Shown: positions 8,079 through 16,824 of the stretch, one piece after another
Layout: each line of letters starts with the position of its first letter
How positions within the stretch are numbered: the first letter of the stretch is position 1
Origin: CAZTVF01 sp964616985
GTDB lineage: Bacteria; Planctomycetota; Phycisphaerae; SM23-33
Reading direction: 5' to 3'
Assembly (NCBI GenBank): GCA_964616985.1
Contig: CAZTVF010000035.1
Coordinates: 1 to 43,882 of the forward strand
DNA length: 43,882 bases
Translations under genes and position numbers: made by a program
Notes under the pieces: model-generated
Database searches by the model: none
Told to the model about the DNA's origin: nothing
The model's input: only the letters and a program-made list of their open reading frames with translations

Positions 8079-9410
8079 TTACTTCTTGTCCATCGTCTCG
8101 CTCTTGAGCGTGCCGGTGCCGAAGAGTTCATCGGCGTTCCACAGGGGCGCGCCCGAGGCGTCGCGAAGCTTGAGGGTCTTGTCGCCCACCTTGATCTCGG
8201 TGGCCATCAGAACCGAGCGCAGACCGACAGTGGTCTTGGACCCGGTGATCGTGATGCGGTCGCCGTAGTTGAAACGGACGCCGTTCTTGTCAGCATAGGC
8301 CATGGGCCCGGCCTGCACGGTGGCGACGTTGCCCTGGTCCGTCTTCACGCGGAGGCGGATGCCTTCATAGGCGCCCATTTCCGGAGTGAAGCTGCCGACG
8401 CTCTCGATGACGCCCTCAACGGTGACCACGGTCTTGGCGTCAAAGTGCTTGTTGTAGTCGCTGCCGGCCTTCCAGGCATCGGTAGACGGTTTGCCCTTTT
8501 CCGTGCTGCTGCCGCTGACATACCCGAAGACCTCCCAGTACGGCTGGACATGGAACTTCTCATAGAGGTTGCGGGCATACTCGCGGTTAGTCAGGTCCGG
8601 CTGGTCGCCCTGCTTGAAGGCCAGAGCGTCGAGCGTCTTGCGCTCGGCGTCCAGGCGGGCCGTCTTCAGTTCCGGCCGCAGTTCAATGGCGCTCCAGGGC
8701 ACGGCCACCATCTTCTCGCCCACCCCCAGCACGCCGCCGGAGGCGAGGATTGCGTACACGGTGCGATGCTCGCGGGTGTCGACGATGACGTTCTCGATGC
8801 TGCCCAGGTCGTCGCCTTGCAGGTTGCGGACCGTCGTGCCGTTGAGCTGCGTGATCCGGCGGGCCCACATGGGCATGGCCTTGCCGGCGTCGTGGCCCAT
8901 CCTGCTCTCGTCGGGCTTGATGGCCTCGCCGCTCTTGCCCGTGGCGTCCTTGACGGCGGTTTCACCGGCCGCCGCGGTCCACTGTTCATCGCCGGCCTCG
9001 GGCCAGTTCTTCTTGTCGAACCCCGTCGCCTGCTCGAGGCGGCCGCGGTCGACGTTCAGGGTGATGGTCTTGCCATCTTCGCTCATCTTCAACGCATGCC
9101 AGGGGATGGCGTAAAGCTTGTCGCCAATGCCCAGCACGCCGCCCACGGAGAGCGCGGCGTAGGAGACACGGCTCTGGTCGGTCGTCAGCACGATGTCATC
9201 GATGCTGCCGAGCTTCTGGCCGTTGGGATTCGTCACGTCCCGACCGATGAGGTCTCCCAGCCGCTGAAGATGAGGAGTGAACTCCGATGTTTTTGCCGCC
9301 GGGGCCATGTCGCCGTGCTTGGTCTGATCTTCCTTCGGCGTTTCGGCTGCAATCACGGCCATGCCGGCCCCCAGCAATAACACCGTCGTAGCTACCAGGT
9401 ATCTCCACAT
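8079..9410 (-). CDS. Exported protein with two PRC-barrel domains
   Basis: A 443-residue protein with a signal peptide (about 1-22). It has two PRC-barrel modules, near 48-120 (L-I-G-R-D-V-T-N-P-N-G-Q-K-L-G-S-I-D-D) and 188-258 (L-N-G-T-T-V-R-N-L-Q-G-D-D-L-G-S-I-E-N). Each contains the characteristic G-G-V-L-G-(I/V)-G-(D/E)-K and (V/I)-P-W core. A linker of about 70 residues separates them. The C-terminal 120 residues look all-beta (V-V-T-V-E-G-V-I-E-S-V-G, then I-T-I-T-G-S-K-T), like a small OB-type domain. PRC barrels fold as small beta barrels that bind proteins or ligands, and an exported tandem copy is typical of stress-associated proteins. The exact role is unknown. A GGGAG ribosome site and a downstream terminator frame it as a single-gene unit. 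Confidence 0.85.
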   Translation of the reverse strand: MWRYLVATTVLLLGAGMAVIAAETPKEDQTKHGDMAPAAKTSEFTPHLQRLGDLIGRDVTNPNGQKLGSIDDIVLTTDQSRVSYAALSVGGVLGIGDKLYAIPWHALKMSEDGKTITLNVDRGRLEQATGFDKKNWPEAGDEQWTAAAGETAVKDATGKSGEAIKPDESRMGHDAGKAMPMWARRITQLNGTTVRNLQGDDLGSIENVIVDTREHRTVYAILASGGVLGVGEKMVAVPWSAIELRPELKTARLDAERKTLDALAFKQGDQPDLTNREYARNLYEKFHVQPYWEVFGYVSGSSTEKGKPSTDAWKAGSDYNKHFDAKTVVTVEGVIESVGSFTPEMGAYEGIRLRVKTDQGNVATVQAGPMAYADKNGVRFNYGDRITITGSKTTVGLRSVLMATEIKVGDKTLKLRDASGAPLWNADELFGTGTLKSETMDKK

Positions 9411-9667
9411 AATCCACTCCCTCTTCTTTTCACAGGGGGGACCGAGGAACCGGAGCCGACGGCCACCCGGCCATCAAGATTTGATTCACCTCGCTGCTGC
9501 GGTCTTTGTCCCCACATCAAATTGTAGACCCGCCACGCCGCCTCCAACAAACCCCGGCTTCAAATAGGGGTTGTGGATGATGGGCGTTTCGGGTGTGGCA
9601 TTTCAACCAGTGCTTGCACGGCTTGAAGACTGCGCCGCAGTGCCAGGCAGTCCTTCACTTGATTCTG

Positions 9668-9792
9668 GGAGTAAGCCTTGGCGGCGGCTTGCCGTTCGGC
9701 GCTGTAGAAGCCCAGGGCGTCACCCACATCTGACAGCGCCGATCGGCAAGCCGCCGCCGGAGGCACTCACATATTCGATTGTGATGAACTAC
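9668..9792 (+). repeat. Long-palindrome repeat, family A copy 1
   Basis: A ~125-bp element. The 26-bp arms 9680-9705 and 9733-9758 pair at 25 of 26 positions, with a 27-nt centre (GTAGAAGCC at its left side). Outside the palindrome it keeps GGAGTAAG on the left and GATGAACTAC on the right. Related copies lie at 26122-26245 (reversed) and 36254-36375. The 467-bp gap 9411-9877 otherwise holds only the short hairpin at 9821-9847 and no credible gene. Confidence 0.8.
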
Positions 9793-9820
9793 CAGTGCTC
9801 TGTCTATCCTCAAGTGAGCG

Positions 9821-9847
9821 GTGGCGGGCTGGGAAGGCCGCCACCCC
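9821..9847 (+). repeat. Short hairpin repeat, family B copy 1
   Basis: GTGGCGG (9821-9827) pairs with CCGCCAC (9838-9844). The core CTGGGAAGGCC matches the other family B copies at 17261, 17309, 26273, 35454 (reversed) and 35493. It lies 30 nt downstream of the DUF1570 gene's stop codon. Confidence 0.7.
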
Positions 9848-9877
9848 TTGAATGACACGGGACAGGGCGCCAGGGAT

Positions 9878-10816
9878 TCACTTCGCCGGGGCGAGCGAGC
9901 GGAGGTACTTGGCGTAGGAATCTTCGAGCTTGGGCAGGGGGCCGAAGGCGTCGGTGAATTCGAGCATGAGGGTGCTTTCGTCGCGGCGGCCGGGGGGCAG
10001 GTCGGCCAGGGTCGAGAGGTACTGCCGCAGCTGCGCGGGGCGCTCGGTGAGCAGGAAGCGGAACAGCCCCCACGCCTGGGCGTACAGTTCCTTGGCCGCG
10101 CCCGTCTCGCCCGCGGTCACGCGGGTGAGCACCACCAGCTCCGAAAGCGGCGTCATGCGGTCGGCTGAGAGCATTTCCACCAGCAGGCTGCGGCGGACGG
10201 TGTTGTCGCCGCCCAGGCCCATGGGGGCGCCCGGCGAGGGCTCGAAATTGGTGGCCAGGCCCTCCGATGCCCACACCGGGTACATCACGCCGCGCCTCTG
10301 CAGGCCGGTGTTGAAGGCCATCTGGTGGGCGGCCTCGTGGATGGCCCGCGTCCAGTCGGCGCCGGCGGGGCCCTTGATCCCGGTGGGGCAGGTGTCGGCG
10401 GCCTTGGGCAAGGGGGCCACGGCCACCCGGTTGGTGCGGGCCGAGTAGTAGCTGTCCAGCCAGGACATGTCCATGTGGTCCACGTCGGAGGCGTAGGCGT
10501 TGAACGTGGTGTGGCTGGGGAAGCAGACCCAGACCATCCGGGTCGGCGGGGCGGCCAGCGCGAAGCCCGCCTTCTTGAACGACTCGCAGAACTGGCGGTA
10601 CGCGGGCTCGAGCATGGCGTTGGGGTCGGGGGCCGCGGCGTCCTTGGCGGAGTGGATGACGACGAAATGCTCCGACGTGCGGACGACGTAGCCGCTGCCG
10701 ATCCGGCGGGCGAGGAGGTTGGGGTCCTCGGCCGGCTGGGAGGAAGGGGCCGGCGGTGCAGCATGCAACTGACCGTACATCAGGGCGAGCACAACGATGG
10801 CGATACAACGCGACAA
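9878..10816 (-). CDS. Exported DUF1570-type metalloprotease-like protein
   Basis: A 312-residue protein with a signal-peptide-like N terminus (C-I-A-I-V-V-L-A-L-M-Y-G). It carries a zinc-peptidase signature: H-E-A-A-H at 160-164 (H160, E161, H164), then W-A-S-E-G-L-A with a candidate third ligand E185, the gluzincin arrangement seen in DUF1570 proteins common in Planctomycetota. Upstream beta segments (Y-V-V-R-T-S-E-H-F-V-V-I-H) fit the same family. A peptidase role is inferred from the motif only. The start is TTG at 10816 with no visible ribosome site. ATG 10780 would remove half the signal peptide, so TTG is preferred. It stands alone between repeat-rich spacers. Confidence 0.82.
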   Translation of the reverse strand: MSRCIAIVVLALMYGQLHAAPPAPSSQPAEDPNLLARRIGSGYVVRTSEHFVVIHSAKDAAAPDPNAMLEPAYRQFCESFKKAGFALAAPPTRMVWVCFPSHTTFNAYASDVDHMDMSWLDSYYSARTNRVAVAPLPKAADTCPTGIKGPAGADWTRAIHEAAHQMAFNTGLQRRGVMYPVWASEGLATNFEPSPGAPMGLGGDNTVRRSLLVEMLSADRMTPLSELVVLTRVTAGETGAAKELYAQAWGLFRFLLTERPAQLRQYLSTLADLPPGRRDESTLMLEFTDAFGPLPKLEDSYAKYLRSLAPAK

Positions 10817-10932
10817 GCAACACCAAGCTTACGGGGTGCGGCGAGGCCTTCCGGTATTTCACCTAAGTTAGCCTCCCGCATGCTCGAGAGTCAAGCCGAC
10901 CGCCGCCACAAATGCTAATGGGCGCAGCAGCG

Positions 10933-10991
10933 TGGCTAATGGCGAATCACGACACGCCGGACAGGAAGATGGCGGCCGAGTAGGGGGGCAG
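10933..10991. repeat. 59-bp direct repeat: second copy of the GH13 gene's 3' end
   Basis: Matches 11238-11296 at 56 of 59 positions, offset 305 bp. The partner copy covers the last 15 codons of the downstream GH13 gene, its stop codon and 14 nt beyond. Read on the minus strand this copy still encodes L-P-P-Y-S-A-A-I-F-L-S-G-V-S and a stop, against P-Y-S-A-V-I-F-L-S-G-V-S in the gene. Confidence 0.85.
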
Positions 10992-10994
10992 TAC

Positions 10995-11230
10995 GTAGGG
11001 TGGGCAGGCGTGCCCACCATCCCACGTGCCCCATTCATCATGGCGGTCTATGCGCTCCCGGCGGGAAGAAGCAGCGAACCTGCCTGCCGGTGGGCGGGTT
11101 CGCTGCTTCTCAGACCGTCGTCGGCGTTCCGCGCCTTGCGTACGTGGCCCCCCGCCCCAAAGAGGCGGGGACGCATAGAACGTCCGGGTGACTCGCTCAG
11201 GTTGATGGTGGGCATGCCTGCCCACCCTAC
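10995..11230. mobile_element. 236-bp MITE-like element with terminal inverted repeats
   Basis: The termini 10995-11021 and 11204-11230 are 27-bp inverted repeats differing at one position (outer end GTAGGGTGGGCAGGC). Inside are a perfect 14-bp stem, AGAAGCAGCGAACC (11067-11080) with its complement at 11097-11110, and a weaker nested pair around 11045-11060 and 11166-11181. The whole element could fold into one long cruciform. It contains no transposase. It is bracketed by the 59-bp direct repeats 10933-10991 and 11238-11296. It accounts for most of the 435-bp gene-free stretch 10817-11251. Confidence 0.7.
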
Positions 11231-11237
11231 CCCAAAC

Positions 11238-11296
11238 TGGCTAACGGCGAATCACGACACGCCGGACAGGAAGATGACGGCGGAGTAGGGGGGCAG
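11238..11296. repeat. 59-bp direct repeat, original copy at the GH13 gene's 3' end
   Basis: The partner of 10933-10991 (three mismatches). It spans the gene's stop codon (11252-11254) and the last 15 codons, so this is the functional copy. Confidence 0.85.
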
Positions 11297-12922
11297 CGTC
11301 CAGTCCAGGGGCGGGTCGATGTCCATGACCAGGCGGGAGAAGAACTCGTGCCACATCCCGGCGTCGGGGAAGGGGATCGCGAGCTTGACGCTGTCGCGAG
11401 AGAAGTTGGCGGCGACGACGACCTGGTCGGCCATGCCCAGGCGGCGGTGATATACGATGCACTTTCGGTTGGCGTCGACGAGGGCGTAGTGGAAGTTCTG
11501 GCACCGCAGCGACGCCCGCCCGCGCCGCAGGTGGCACATCCGCCGGTAGTGCTCGCGCAGGCTGTGTCCGTCCTCGTCGTCGAGCCTTTCCCAGTGGATC
11601 TTGTTGATCTGGAGGCTTTTGACCGCATCCTCGCCCCACTCCTGGCCCTGGTAGAGCATTGGCTCCCCCGGCAGCGTCATCAGAATCGTGGCCGCCAGGG
11701 CGCTCTTCCGCATTGCGACCGAGCGGTCGAAGCCTGCCTCCTGGATCTCCAGCACGGCCCGCGGGTCGTCGTGGCACTCGAGGTAGTTCACCATGAACGT
11801 GGCGTCCATGTAGTCCTGCGTGGCCGGGTCGAACGCGCGGACGGTGGTGGCGAAGTCGTTCCAGTCGCCGCAGTTGCTCTTGCCCTCGCACAGCAGGGCC
11901 TCCAACGCCAGCTTGGTTCGCGTGTGCCACACGCAGCCGATGCCGCTGTTGTTGACCAGGTCGGGGCGTTCGGGGATGCACTCGCCGATGAGGTACGCCT
12001 CGGGGCGGATGTCGCGGGCCGTGCGCATGAGGTAGGGCAGGCCGCGGCCCTGCCAATCGGCCCCGATGCCCGCGAGGTAGTCGTACCGGAAGCCGTCGAA
12101 GTGGAACACGTTGAGCCAGTACGACTGCACGTCGCGGACGAACGAGTTGGTCGCGTCCTTGCGGAAGTCCAGCATCGGCAGGCCGTACTGGTCCTGCTCG
12201 CCGACGCTGCGGCCGTACCAGGGGCTCTGCTCGTAGGGGTACATGGCGTGGAAGGGGTGCTGGCGCCCCGTGTGGGCCAGGACCAGGTCGAGGATCACCG
12301 CGATGCCGCGGGCGTGGGCCTCGTCCACCAGCGTCAGCAGGTCCTCGAACATGCCGAACGAGCGGCGCAGGGCCAGGAAGTACGCGGGCTCGTAGCCCCA
12401 GTAATCGTTGGTGCTGCACTCATAGAGCGGCATGAATTCGATGGCGTTGATGCCCATCTCGCGGAGGTAGTCCAGGCGGCTGTGGACGCCGCCCAGCGTT
12501 CCCTGCGGCGTGAAGTCGCCCACGTGCACTTCCTGGATGATCAGGTCGCGCAGCTGCGGCCGCTGCCACCCGTCGTGCTGCCACTGGTAGATGGGGCGGC
12601 TGACGTCGATGACCGCTCGCGGCGGGGCGTCGGGGCCGGCGAGCCGCTCGATCTCCTGCGCGTACGGGTCGCAGATGACCAGGCCGTCGTCGAGGATGAA
12701 CTGGTACTGGCACTTGCCGCGGGGGAGCTGCTTATGGGTGACCCAGAACCCGCCGCCGCGGTCTTCCATGGCGTCGGCGCTGGCGTCCCAGTCGTTGAAG
12801 CTGCCGACCAGGTGCACGCAGCGCTTGCCCGGGGCGTACAGCGCGAAGGTGACGATGCCGCGGCCGTGGTCCTGCGCGCCGGGCAGGGCCCGCGAGCGCG
12901 GATCTTGGAGGGTGGTGGTCAT
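11252..12922 (-). CDS. GH13 alpha-glucan-active enzyme with CBM48 domain
   Basis: 556 residues from ATG 12922. An N-terminal CBM48-type beta sandwich (about 20-95; V-H-L-V-G-S-F-N-D-W-D) precedes a GH13 barrel. The catalytic residues are present: nucleophile in F-D-G-F-R-Y-D-Y-L-A-G (about 279), acid/base Glu in Y-L-I-G-E-C-I-P-E-R (about 313) and the third Asp in L-E-C-H-D-D-P (about 380). Region I is I-L-D-L-V-L-A-H-T. CBM48 plus barrel points to a branching or debranching-like enzyme, but it is shorter than GlgB and the subfamily cannot be fixed by eye. Its ATG is 1 nt after the glgX stop (TAAAATG), so it is the last gene of the treY-treZ-glgX unit and probably acts on the same glucan pool. 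Its 3' end is duplicated downstream. Confidence 0.88.
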   Translation of the reverse strand: MTTTLQDPRSRALPGAQDHGRGIVTFALYAPGKRCVHLVGSFNDWDASADAMEDRGGGFWVTHKQLPRGKCQYQFILDDGLVICDPYAQEIERLAGPDAPPRAVIDVSRPIYQWQHDGWQRPQLRDLIIQEVHVGDFTPQGTLGGVHSRLDYLREMGINAIEFMPLYECSTNDYWGYEPAYFLALRRSFGMFEDLLTLVDEAHARGIAVILDLVLAHTGRQHPFHAMYPYEQSPWYGRSVGEQDQYGLPMLDFRKDATNSFVRDVQSYWLNVFHFDGFRYDYLAGIGADWQGRGLPYLMRTARDIRPEAYLIGECIPERPDLVNNSGIGCVWHTRTKLALEALLCEGKSNCGDWNDFATTVRAFDPATQDYMDATFMVNYLECHDDPRAVLEIQEAGFDRSVAMRKSALAATILMTLPGEPMLYQGQEWGEDAVKSLQINKIHWERLDDEDGHSLREHYRRMCHLRRGRASLRCQNFHYALVDANRKCIVYHRRLGMADQVVVAANFSRDSVKLAIPFPDAGMWHEFFSRLVMDIDPPLDWTLPPYSAVIFLSGVS

Positions 12923-12923
12923 T

Positions 12924-15077
12924 TTACACGTCCTGGTAATGCTGAAGTACGACCATCGATCGCCCTTCCACCTGCAGTTCGTGCTCGGGGCGGAAGACCT
13001 GTTCCTCGTCCCGGAGCCTGGCCACCGTCGTGTCGAGAATCTTGAGCCAGATCCCGCCGTCCCGTCGGGGCGGGATGCGGAAGGGCAGCGGCATCTCCGA
13101 CGCATTGAACAGGATCATGAAGTCGTCGTCGTCCACCGGCTGGCCGCGGTCGTCGAGCACGTCCAGGTCGCCGCACAGGCCCACGGCCAGGGCCTTGGCG
13201 TAGTCGGTCCGCCAGTCATCGCCGCTCATCTCGCGGCCGTCCGTGCGATACCACGTGATGTCCTTCATGCCGTTGCGGCAGATGCCGCGGCCGTGGAACC
13301 AGCGGTTCCGGCGGAAAGTGGGGTGCAGCTTCCGCAGGCGGATCATGTGGGCGACGAAGTCCATGAGTTCGTCGTCGATGTGGTCCCAGTCCAGCCAGTT
13401 CAGGTCGTTGTCCTGGCAGTAGGAGTTGTTGTTGCCCTTGCCGGTGCGGCCGGCCTCGTCGCCGTGCAGCACCATCGGCGTGCCCTGCGAGAGCAGAAGC
13501 GTGGCGATGAAGTTGCGTTTCTGGCGATTGCGAAGGGCGATGATGCCGGCGTCGTCGGTGGGGCCTTCATCGCCGCAGTTCCACGAGCGGTTGTCGTCGC
13601 TGCCGTCGCGGTTGTCCTCGCCGTTGGCCACGTTGTGCTTCTGGTCGTAGGACACCAGGTCGTGCAACGTGAAGCCGTCGTGGGCCGTCACGAAGTTGAT
13701 GCTCGCGTGCGGGCGGCGACCGGTGTACTGGTACAGGTCGCTGGAGCCGGCGAAGCGGTTGGCGAATTCGCCCAGGGTGCGGTTCTGCCCGCGCCAGTAG
13801 TCGCGCACCGTGTCGCGGTACTTGCCGTTCCACTCCGACCACTGCGCGGGGAACTTGCCGATCTGGTAGCCGCCCTCGCCGATGTCCCAGGGCTCGGCGA
13901 TGAGCTTCACCTGGCTGATCACGGGGTCCTGGTGGATGATGTCGAAGAACGCCGACAGCCGGTCCACGTCGTGCAGCGTGCGGGCCAGCGTCGCCGCCAG
14001 GTCGAAGCGGAACCCGTCCACGTGCATCTCGATGACCCAGTACCGCAGCGAATCCATGATCAGTTGCAGCGTGGCCGGGTGGCGGACGTTGAGCGTGTTG
14101 CCCGTGCCGGTATAGTCCATGTAGTAGCGCCGGTCGTTGGGCATCAGGCGGTAGTACGTCGCGTTGTCGATGCCCTTCAGCGACAGCATCGGCCCCATGT
14201 GGTTGCCCTCGGCGGTGTGGTTGTACACCACGTCGAGGATCACCTCGATGTCGGCCCGGTGGAGGTACTGCACCATCTGCTTGAATTCCTGCACCTGCAG
14301 GTCGTACGCCTCGCCGGCGGCGTACTCGTTGTGCGGGGCGAAGTAAGCGATCGAGTTGTACCCCCAGTAGTTCCGCAGCCCCTTGTCGATGAGGATCTTG
14401 TCGTGCACGAACTGGTGCACGGGCATGAGTTCCACCGCCGTCACGCCCAGCCGCTTGAGGTAATCGATAGAGGCCGGGTGCGACAGCCCCGCGTACGTGC
14501 CGCGCAGCTCCGGCGGGATCTCGGGGTTGAGCATCGTGAAGCCCTTGACGTGCACCTCGTAGATCACGGTGTCCAGCAGGTCGATGCTCGGGGGCCTGTC
14601 GTTGCGCCAGTCGAAGTAGGGGTTGATCACGACGCTCTTGGGCATGTACGGCGCGCTGTCGTCGGTGTTGGGCGGGCTGCCGACGTTGCCGTCGCGGTAC
14701 GCGAACAGCGCGCGGTTCCACTTCACCTCGCCGCGGACGGCCTTGGCATAGGGGTCCATCAGCAGCTTCTCGGGGCAGCATCGCACGCCCGCCGACGGGT
14801 TCCAGGGGCCATACACGCGGTAGCCGTAGGCCTGGCCGGGCATGACCTCGGGCAGGAAGCCGTGCCAGCAATACGCCGTCCGCTCCGGCAGGTCCACGCG
14901 CGTCTCGTGGCCCTCGTCGTCGAAGAGGCACAGCTGCACCGCCTCGGCCACCTCGGAATACAGCGAGAAGTTGGTGCCCGCGCCGTTGTACGTGGCTCCC
15001 AGCGGAAACGCCGCCCCCGTCCAGACCTTGAAGGTCCGGCCGGCGCGGCCACGCGATGTTGAGATCATGTCGGTCAT
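12924..15077 (-). CDS. glgX: Glycogen debranching enzyme GlgX (isoamylase type)
   Basis: 717 residues, normal for GlgX. It hydrolyses alpha-1,6 branch points of glycogen or limit dextrin in the cytoplasm, giving linear maltodextrins for TreY. It has an N-terminal CBM48-like domain (G-A-T-Y-N-G-A-G-T-N-F-S-L-Y-S near 20-35) and a GH13_11 barrel with V-V-Y-N-H-T-A-E-G, nucleophile G-F-R-F-D-L-A-A-T (about 358), acid/base I-A-E-P-W-D (about 393) and T-A-H-D-G-F-T-L-H-D (about 462), all isoamylase/GlgX signatures. The ATG at 15077 has a strong AAGGAG that overlaps the treZ stop codon. Longer upstream extensions lie inside treZ and are not used. Confidence 0.95.
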   Translation of the reverse strand: MTDMISTSRGRAGRTFKVWTGAAFPLGATYNGAGTNFSLYSEVAEAVQLCLFDDEGHETRVDLPERTAYCWHGFLPEVMPGQAYGYRVYGPWNPSAGVRCCPEKLLMDPYAKAVRGEVKWNRALFAYRDGNVGSPPNTDDSAPYMPKSVVINPYFDWRNDRPPSIDLLDTVIYEVHVKGFTMLNPEIPPELRGTYAGLSHPASIDYLKRLGVTAVELMPVHQFVHDKILIDKGLRNYWGYNSIAYFAPHNEYAAGEAYDLQVQEFKQMVQYLHRADIEVILDVVYNHTAEGNHMGPMLSLKGIDNATYYRLMPNDRRYYMDYTGTGNTLNVRHPATLQLIMDSLRYWVIEMHVDGFRFDLAATLARTLHDVDRLSAFFDIIHQDPVISQVKLIAEPWDIGEGGYQIGKFPAQWSEWNGKYRDTVRDYWRGQNRTLGEFANRFAGSSDLYQYTGRRPHASINFVTAHDGFTLHDLVSYDQKHNVANGEDNRDGSDDNRSWNCGDEGPTDDAGIIALRNRQKRNFIATLLLSQGTPMVLHGDEAGRTGKGNNNSYCQDNDLNWLDWDHIDDELMDFVAHMIRLRKLHPTFRRNRWFHGRGICRNGMKDITWYRTDGREMSGDDWRTDYAKALAVGLCGDLDVLDDRGQPVDDDDFMILFNASEMPLPFRIPPRRDGGIWLKILDTTVARLRDEEQVFRPEHELQVEGRSMVVLQHYQDV

Positions 15078-15079
15078 TG

Positions 15080-16822
15080 CTACTCCTTGGGCCCCAGCAC
15101 GGCCACGGCGTTGGGAGGGATTTCCACGCCCCCATCCCGCACCGCGACCTGGGAACTGGAGGCCAGGAGCATCTCCGCGGGCCTCCGCGGGTCGGTCGGC
15201 AGCGTCTGCGTCCGCCCCGACAAGTTGGCGATGATCGTCACGCGGTCGCGGCAGAGGATGATCCACTGGTCGCGTTCGTCGTGCTGCGACTGCGCGCGTT
15301 CCATGTGCCCCGTCGACAGGTCGGGGTACTTCTTTCGCAGCGCGATCAACTGGCGGTACCACTCGACCATGTCGCGGTGGGGCGGGCGGTCCCGTTCGTC
15401 CCACACGAGTTTCGACCGCTCGAACGTCTCGATCGACATCGGGTCGGGCACGTCGTCATGTTTCCAGCCGAACGAGGCGAACTCGTCCTTGCGCCCCTCG
15501 CTGACGGCGTGGCGCAGGGCGACGTCCTGCATGTCCGAGAAATACTGGAAGGGCGAGCTGGCCGCCCACTCCTCGCCCTGGAACAGCAGCGGCACGAACG
15601 GCGAGAGGATCGTCAGGGCCGCGCCCACCTTCTGGCGGTCGAGGCTCTTCATCTGGTGCCCGATCCGGTCGCCGGCGGCCCGGTTGCCGACCTGGTCGTG
15701 GTTCTGCATGTACACGACGAAGTTGTGCCCCGTGCAGCCGTACGTGCAGCGGCCATGGCTGCGCTGGCGGTAGGGGGCGTACTCGCCGGTGAAGACGTAC
15801 GCGTGGCGATAGCTCTTGCCCAGGTCGCCCAGGCCCTTGAAGTCCGCGTAGTAGCCCATCTGCTCGCCCGTGAGGCTGACGTGCAGGGCGTGATGGAACT
15901 CGTCGGACCACTGGCCGCTGAGGCCGTAGCCGCCGATGTCCTTGGGCTGGAACAGGCGGGGCGTGCCCAGGTCCGTCTCGGCGATCAGGAAGAAGTGTCG
16001 CCCCATCGCCGTCTGCAGGTCCTGCACCTCGGCCGACATCTGCTCCATGATGTGCGTCGAGGAGATGTCGAAGATCGCGAACACGCCATCGAGCCGCAGG
16101 CCATCGATGTGGTAGTCTCGCAGCCACATCAGGGCGTTGTCCACGATGTAGCGGCGGACCTCGTCGCTGCCGGGCCCGTCGTAGTTCACGGCAGCGCCCC
16201 AAGGCGTGTTGTACTTGTTCGTGAAGTAGGGGCCGTACTGCCCGATGTAGTTGCCCTCGGGCCCGAAGTGGTTGTAGACCACGTCCAAGATCACGCCCAG
16301 CCCGCGGGCATGGCAGGCGTCCACCAGCCGCTTGAGATCATCCGGTGTGCCGTACGCGTTGTGGGGCGCGAAGATCGTCACGCCGTCGTACCCCCACCCG
16401 CGGCTGCCGCTGAACTGGTTCAGCGGCATGAGTTCCACGTGCGTCACGCCCAGCCACGCGAGGTAATCGAGCCTCTCGATGATGCCCGCGTACGTGCCCT
16501 GCGGCGTGAAAGTGCCCACGTGAAGCTCGTAGATGACTGCCGCGCCCAGCGGGGCCGAGCGCCAGTGATGATCGGTCCAGCCGAAGGCGGAGTGATCGAC
16601 CAGCCGCGACGGGGCGTGCACGCCCTGCGGCTGCCAGGGTGAACGCGGGTCCGGCAGCGGGGGCCCGTCATCGAGGCAGAAGGCGTAATCATCGCCGGGC
16701 CCGGCCTCGGGGGTCTGAAGGAACCAATAGCCATGTTCCTCCGGGGCCATGGCAAGCCGCCGGTCTTTGACCTCCACGTCCACCTTCTTTGCTCCTGGCG
16801 CCCACACGCGAAACGCGGCCAT
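15080..16822 (-). CDS. treZ: Malto-oligosyltrehalose trehalohydrolase
   Basis: 580 residues. It cleaves trehalose from the end of maltooligosyl-trehalose made by TreY. It has an N-terminal CBM48-like domain (F-R-V-W-A-P-G-A-K-K-V-D-V), then a GH13_10 barrel: V-Y-E/I-Y-E-L-H-V-G-T-F-T, D-V-V-Y-N-H-F-G-P-E-G-N-Y, nucleophile L-R-L-D-G-V-F-A-I (about 241), acid/base L-I-A-E-T-D (about 279) and M-Q-N-H-D-Q-V-G-N (about 376). The segment H-N-A-Y-G-T-P-D-D is usual in TreZ. ATG 16822 lies 2 nt after the treY stop with GAGAGAGGTG as ribosome site, so translation is coupled to treY. Confidence 0.95.
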   Translation of the reverse strand: MAAFRVWAPGAKKVDVEVKDRRLAMAPEEHGYWFLQTPEAGPGDDYAFCLDDGPPLPDPRSPWQPQGVHAPSRLVDHSAFGWTDHHWRSAPLGAAVIYELHVGTFTPQGTYAGIIERLDYLAWLGVTHVELMPLNQFSGSRGWGYDGVTIFAPHNAYGTPDDLKRLVDACHARGLGVILDVVYNHFGPEGNYIGQYGPYFTNKYNTPWGAAVNYDGPGSDEVRRYIVDNALMWLRDYHIDGLRLDGVFAIFDISSTHIMEQMSAEVQDLQTAMGRHFFLIAETDLGTPRLFQPKDIGGYGLSGQWSDEFHHALHVSLTGEQMGYYADFKGLGDLGKSYRHAYVFTGEYAPYRQRSHGRCTYGCTGHNFVVYMQNHDQVGNRAAGDRIGHQMKSLDRQKVGAALTILSPFVPLLFQGEEWAASSPFQYFSDMQDVALRHAVSEGRKDEFASFGWKHDDVPDPMSIETFERSKLVWDERDRPPHRDMVEWYRQLIALRKKYPDLSTGHMERAQSQHDERDQWIILCRDRVTIIANLSGRTQTLPTDPRRPAEMLLASSSQVAVRDGGVEIPPNAVAVLGPKE

Positions 16823-16824
16823 GA

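Noticed and set aside
9560..9858. Small open frames in the 9.4-9.9 kb gap
   Set aside because: They consist of the family A and B palindromes read through; no ribosome site or conserved protein feature.
10947..11225. A 92-codon frame ending like the GH13 protein
   Set aside because: It is the TIR element read into the duplicated gene end; the body is repeat sequence.
12591..15062. An 823-codon antisense frame over glgX and the GH13 gene
   Set aside because: Same antisense artefact; both sense genes have intact catalytic motifs.
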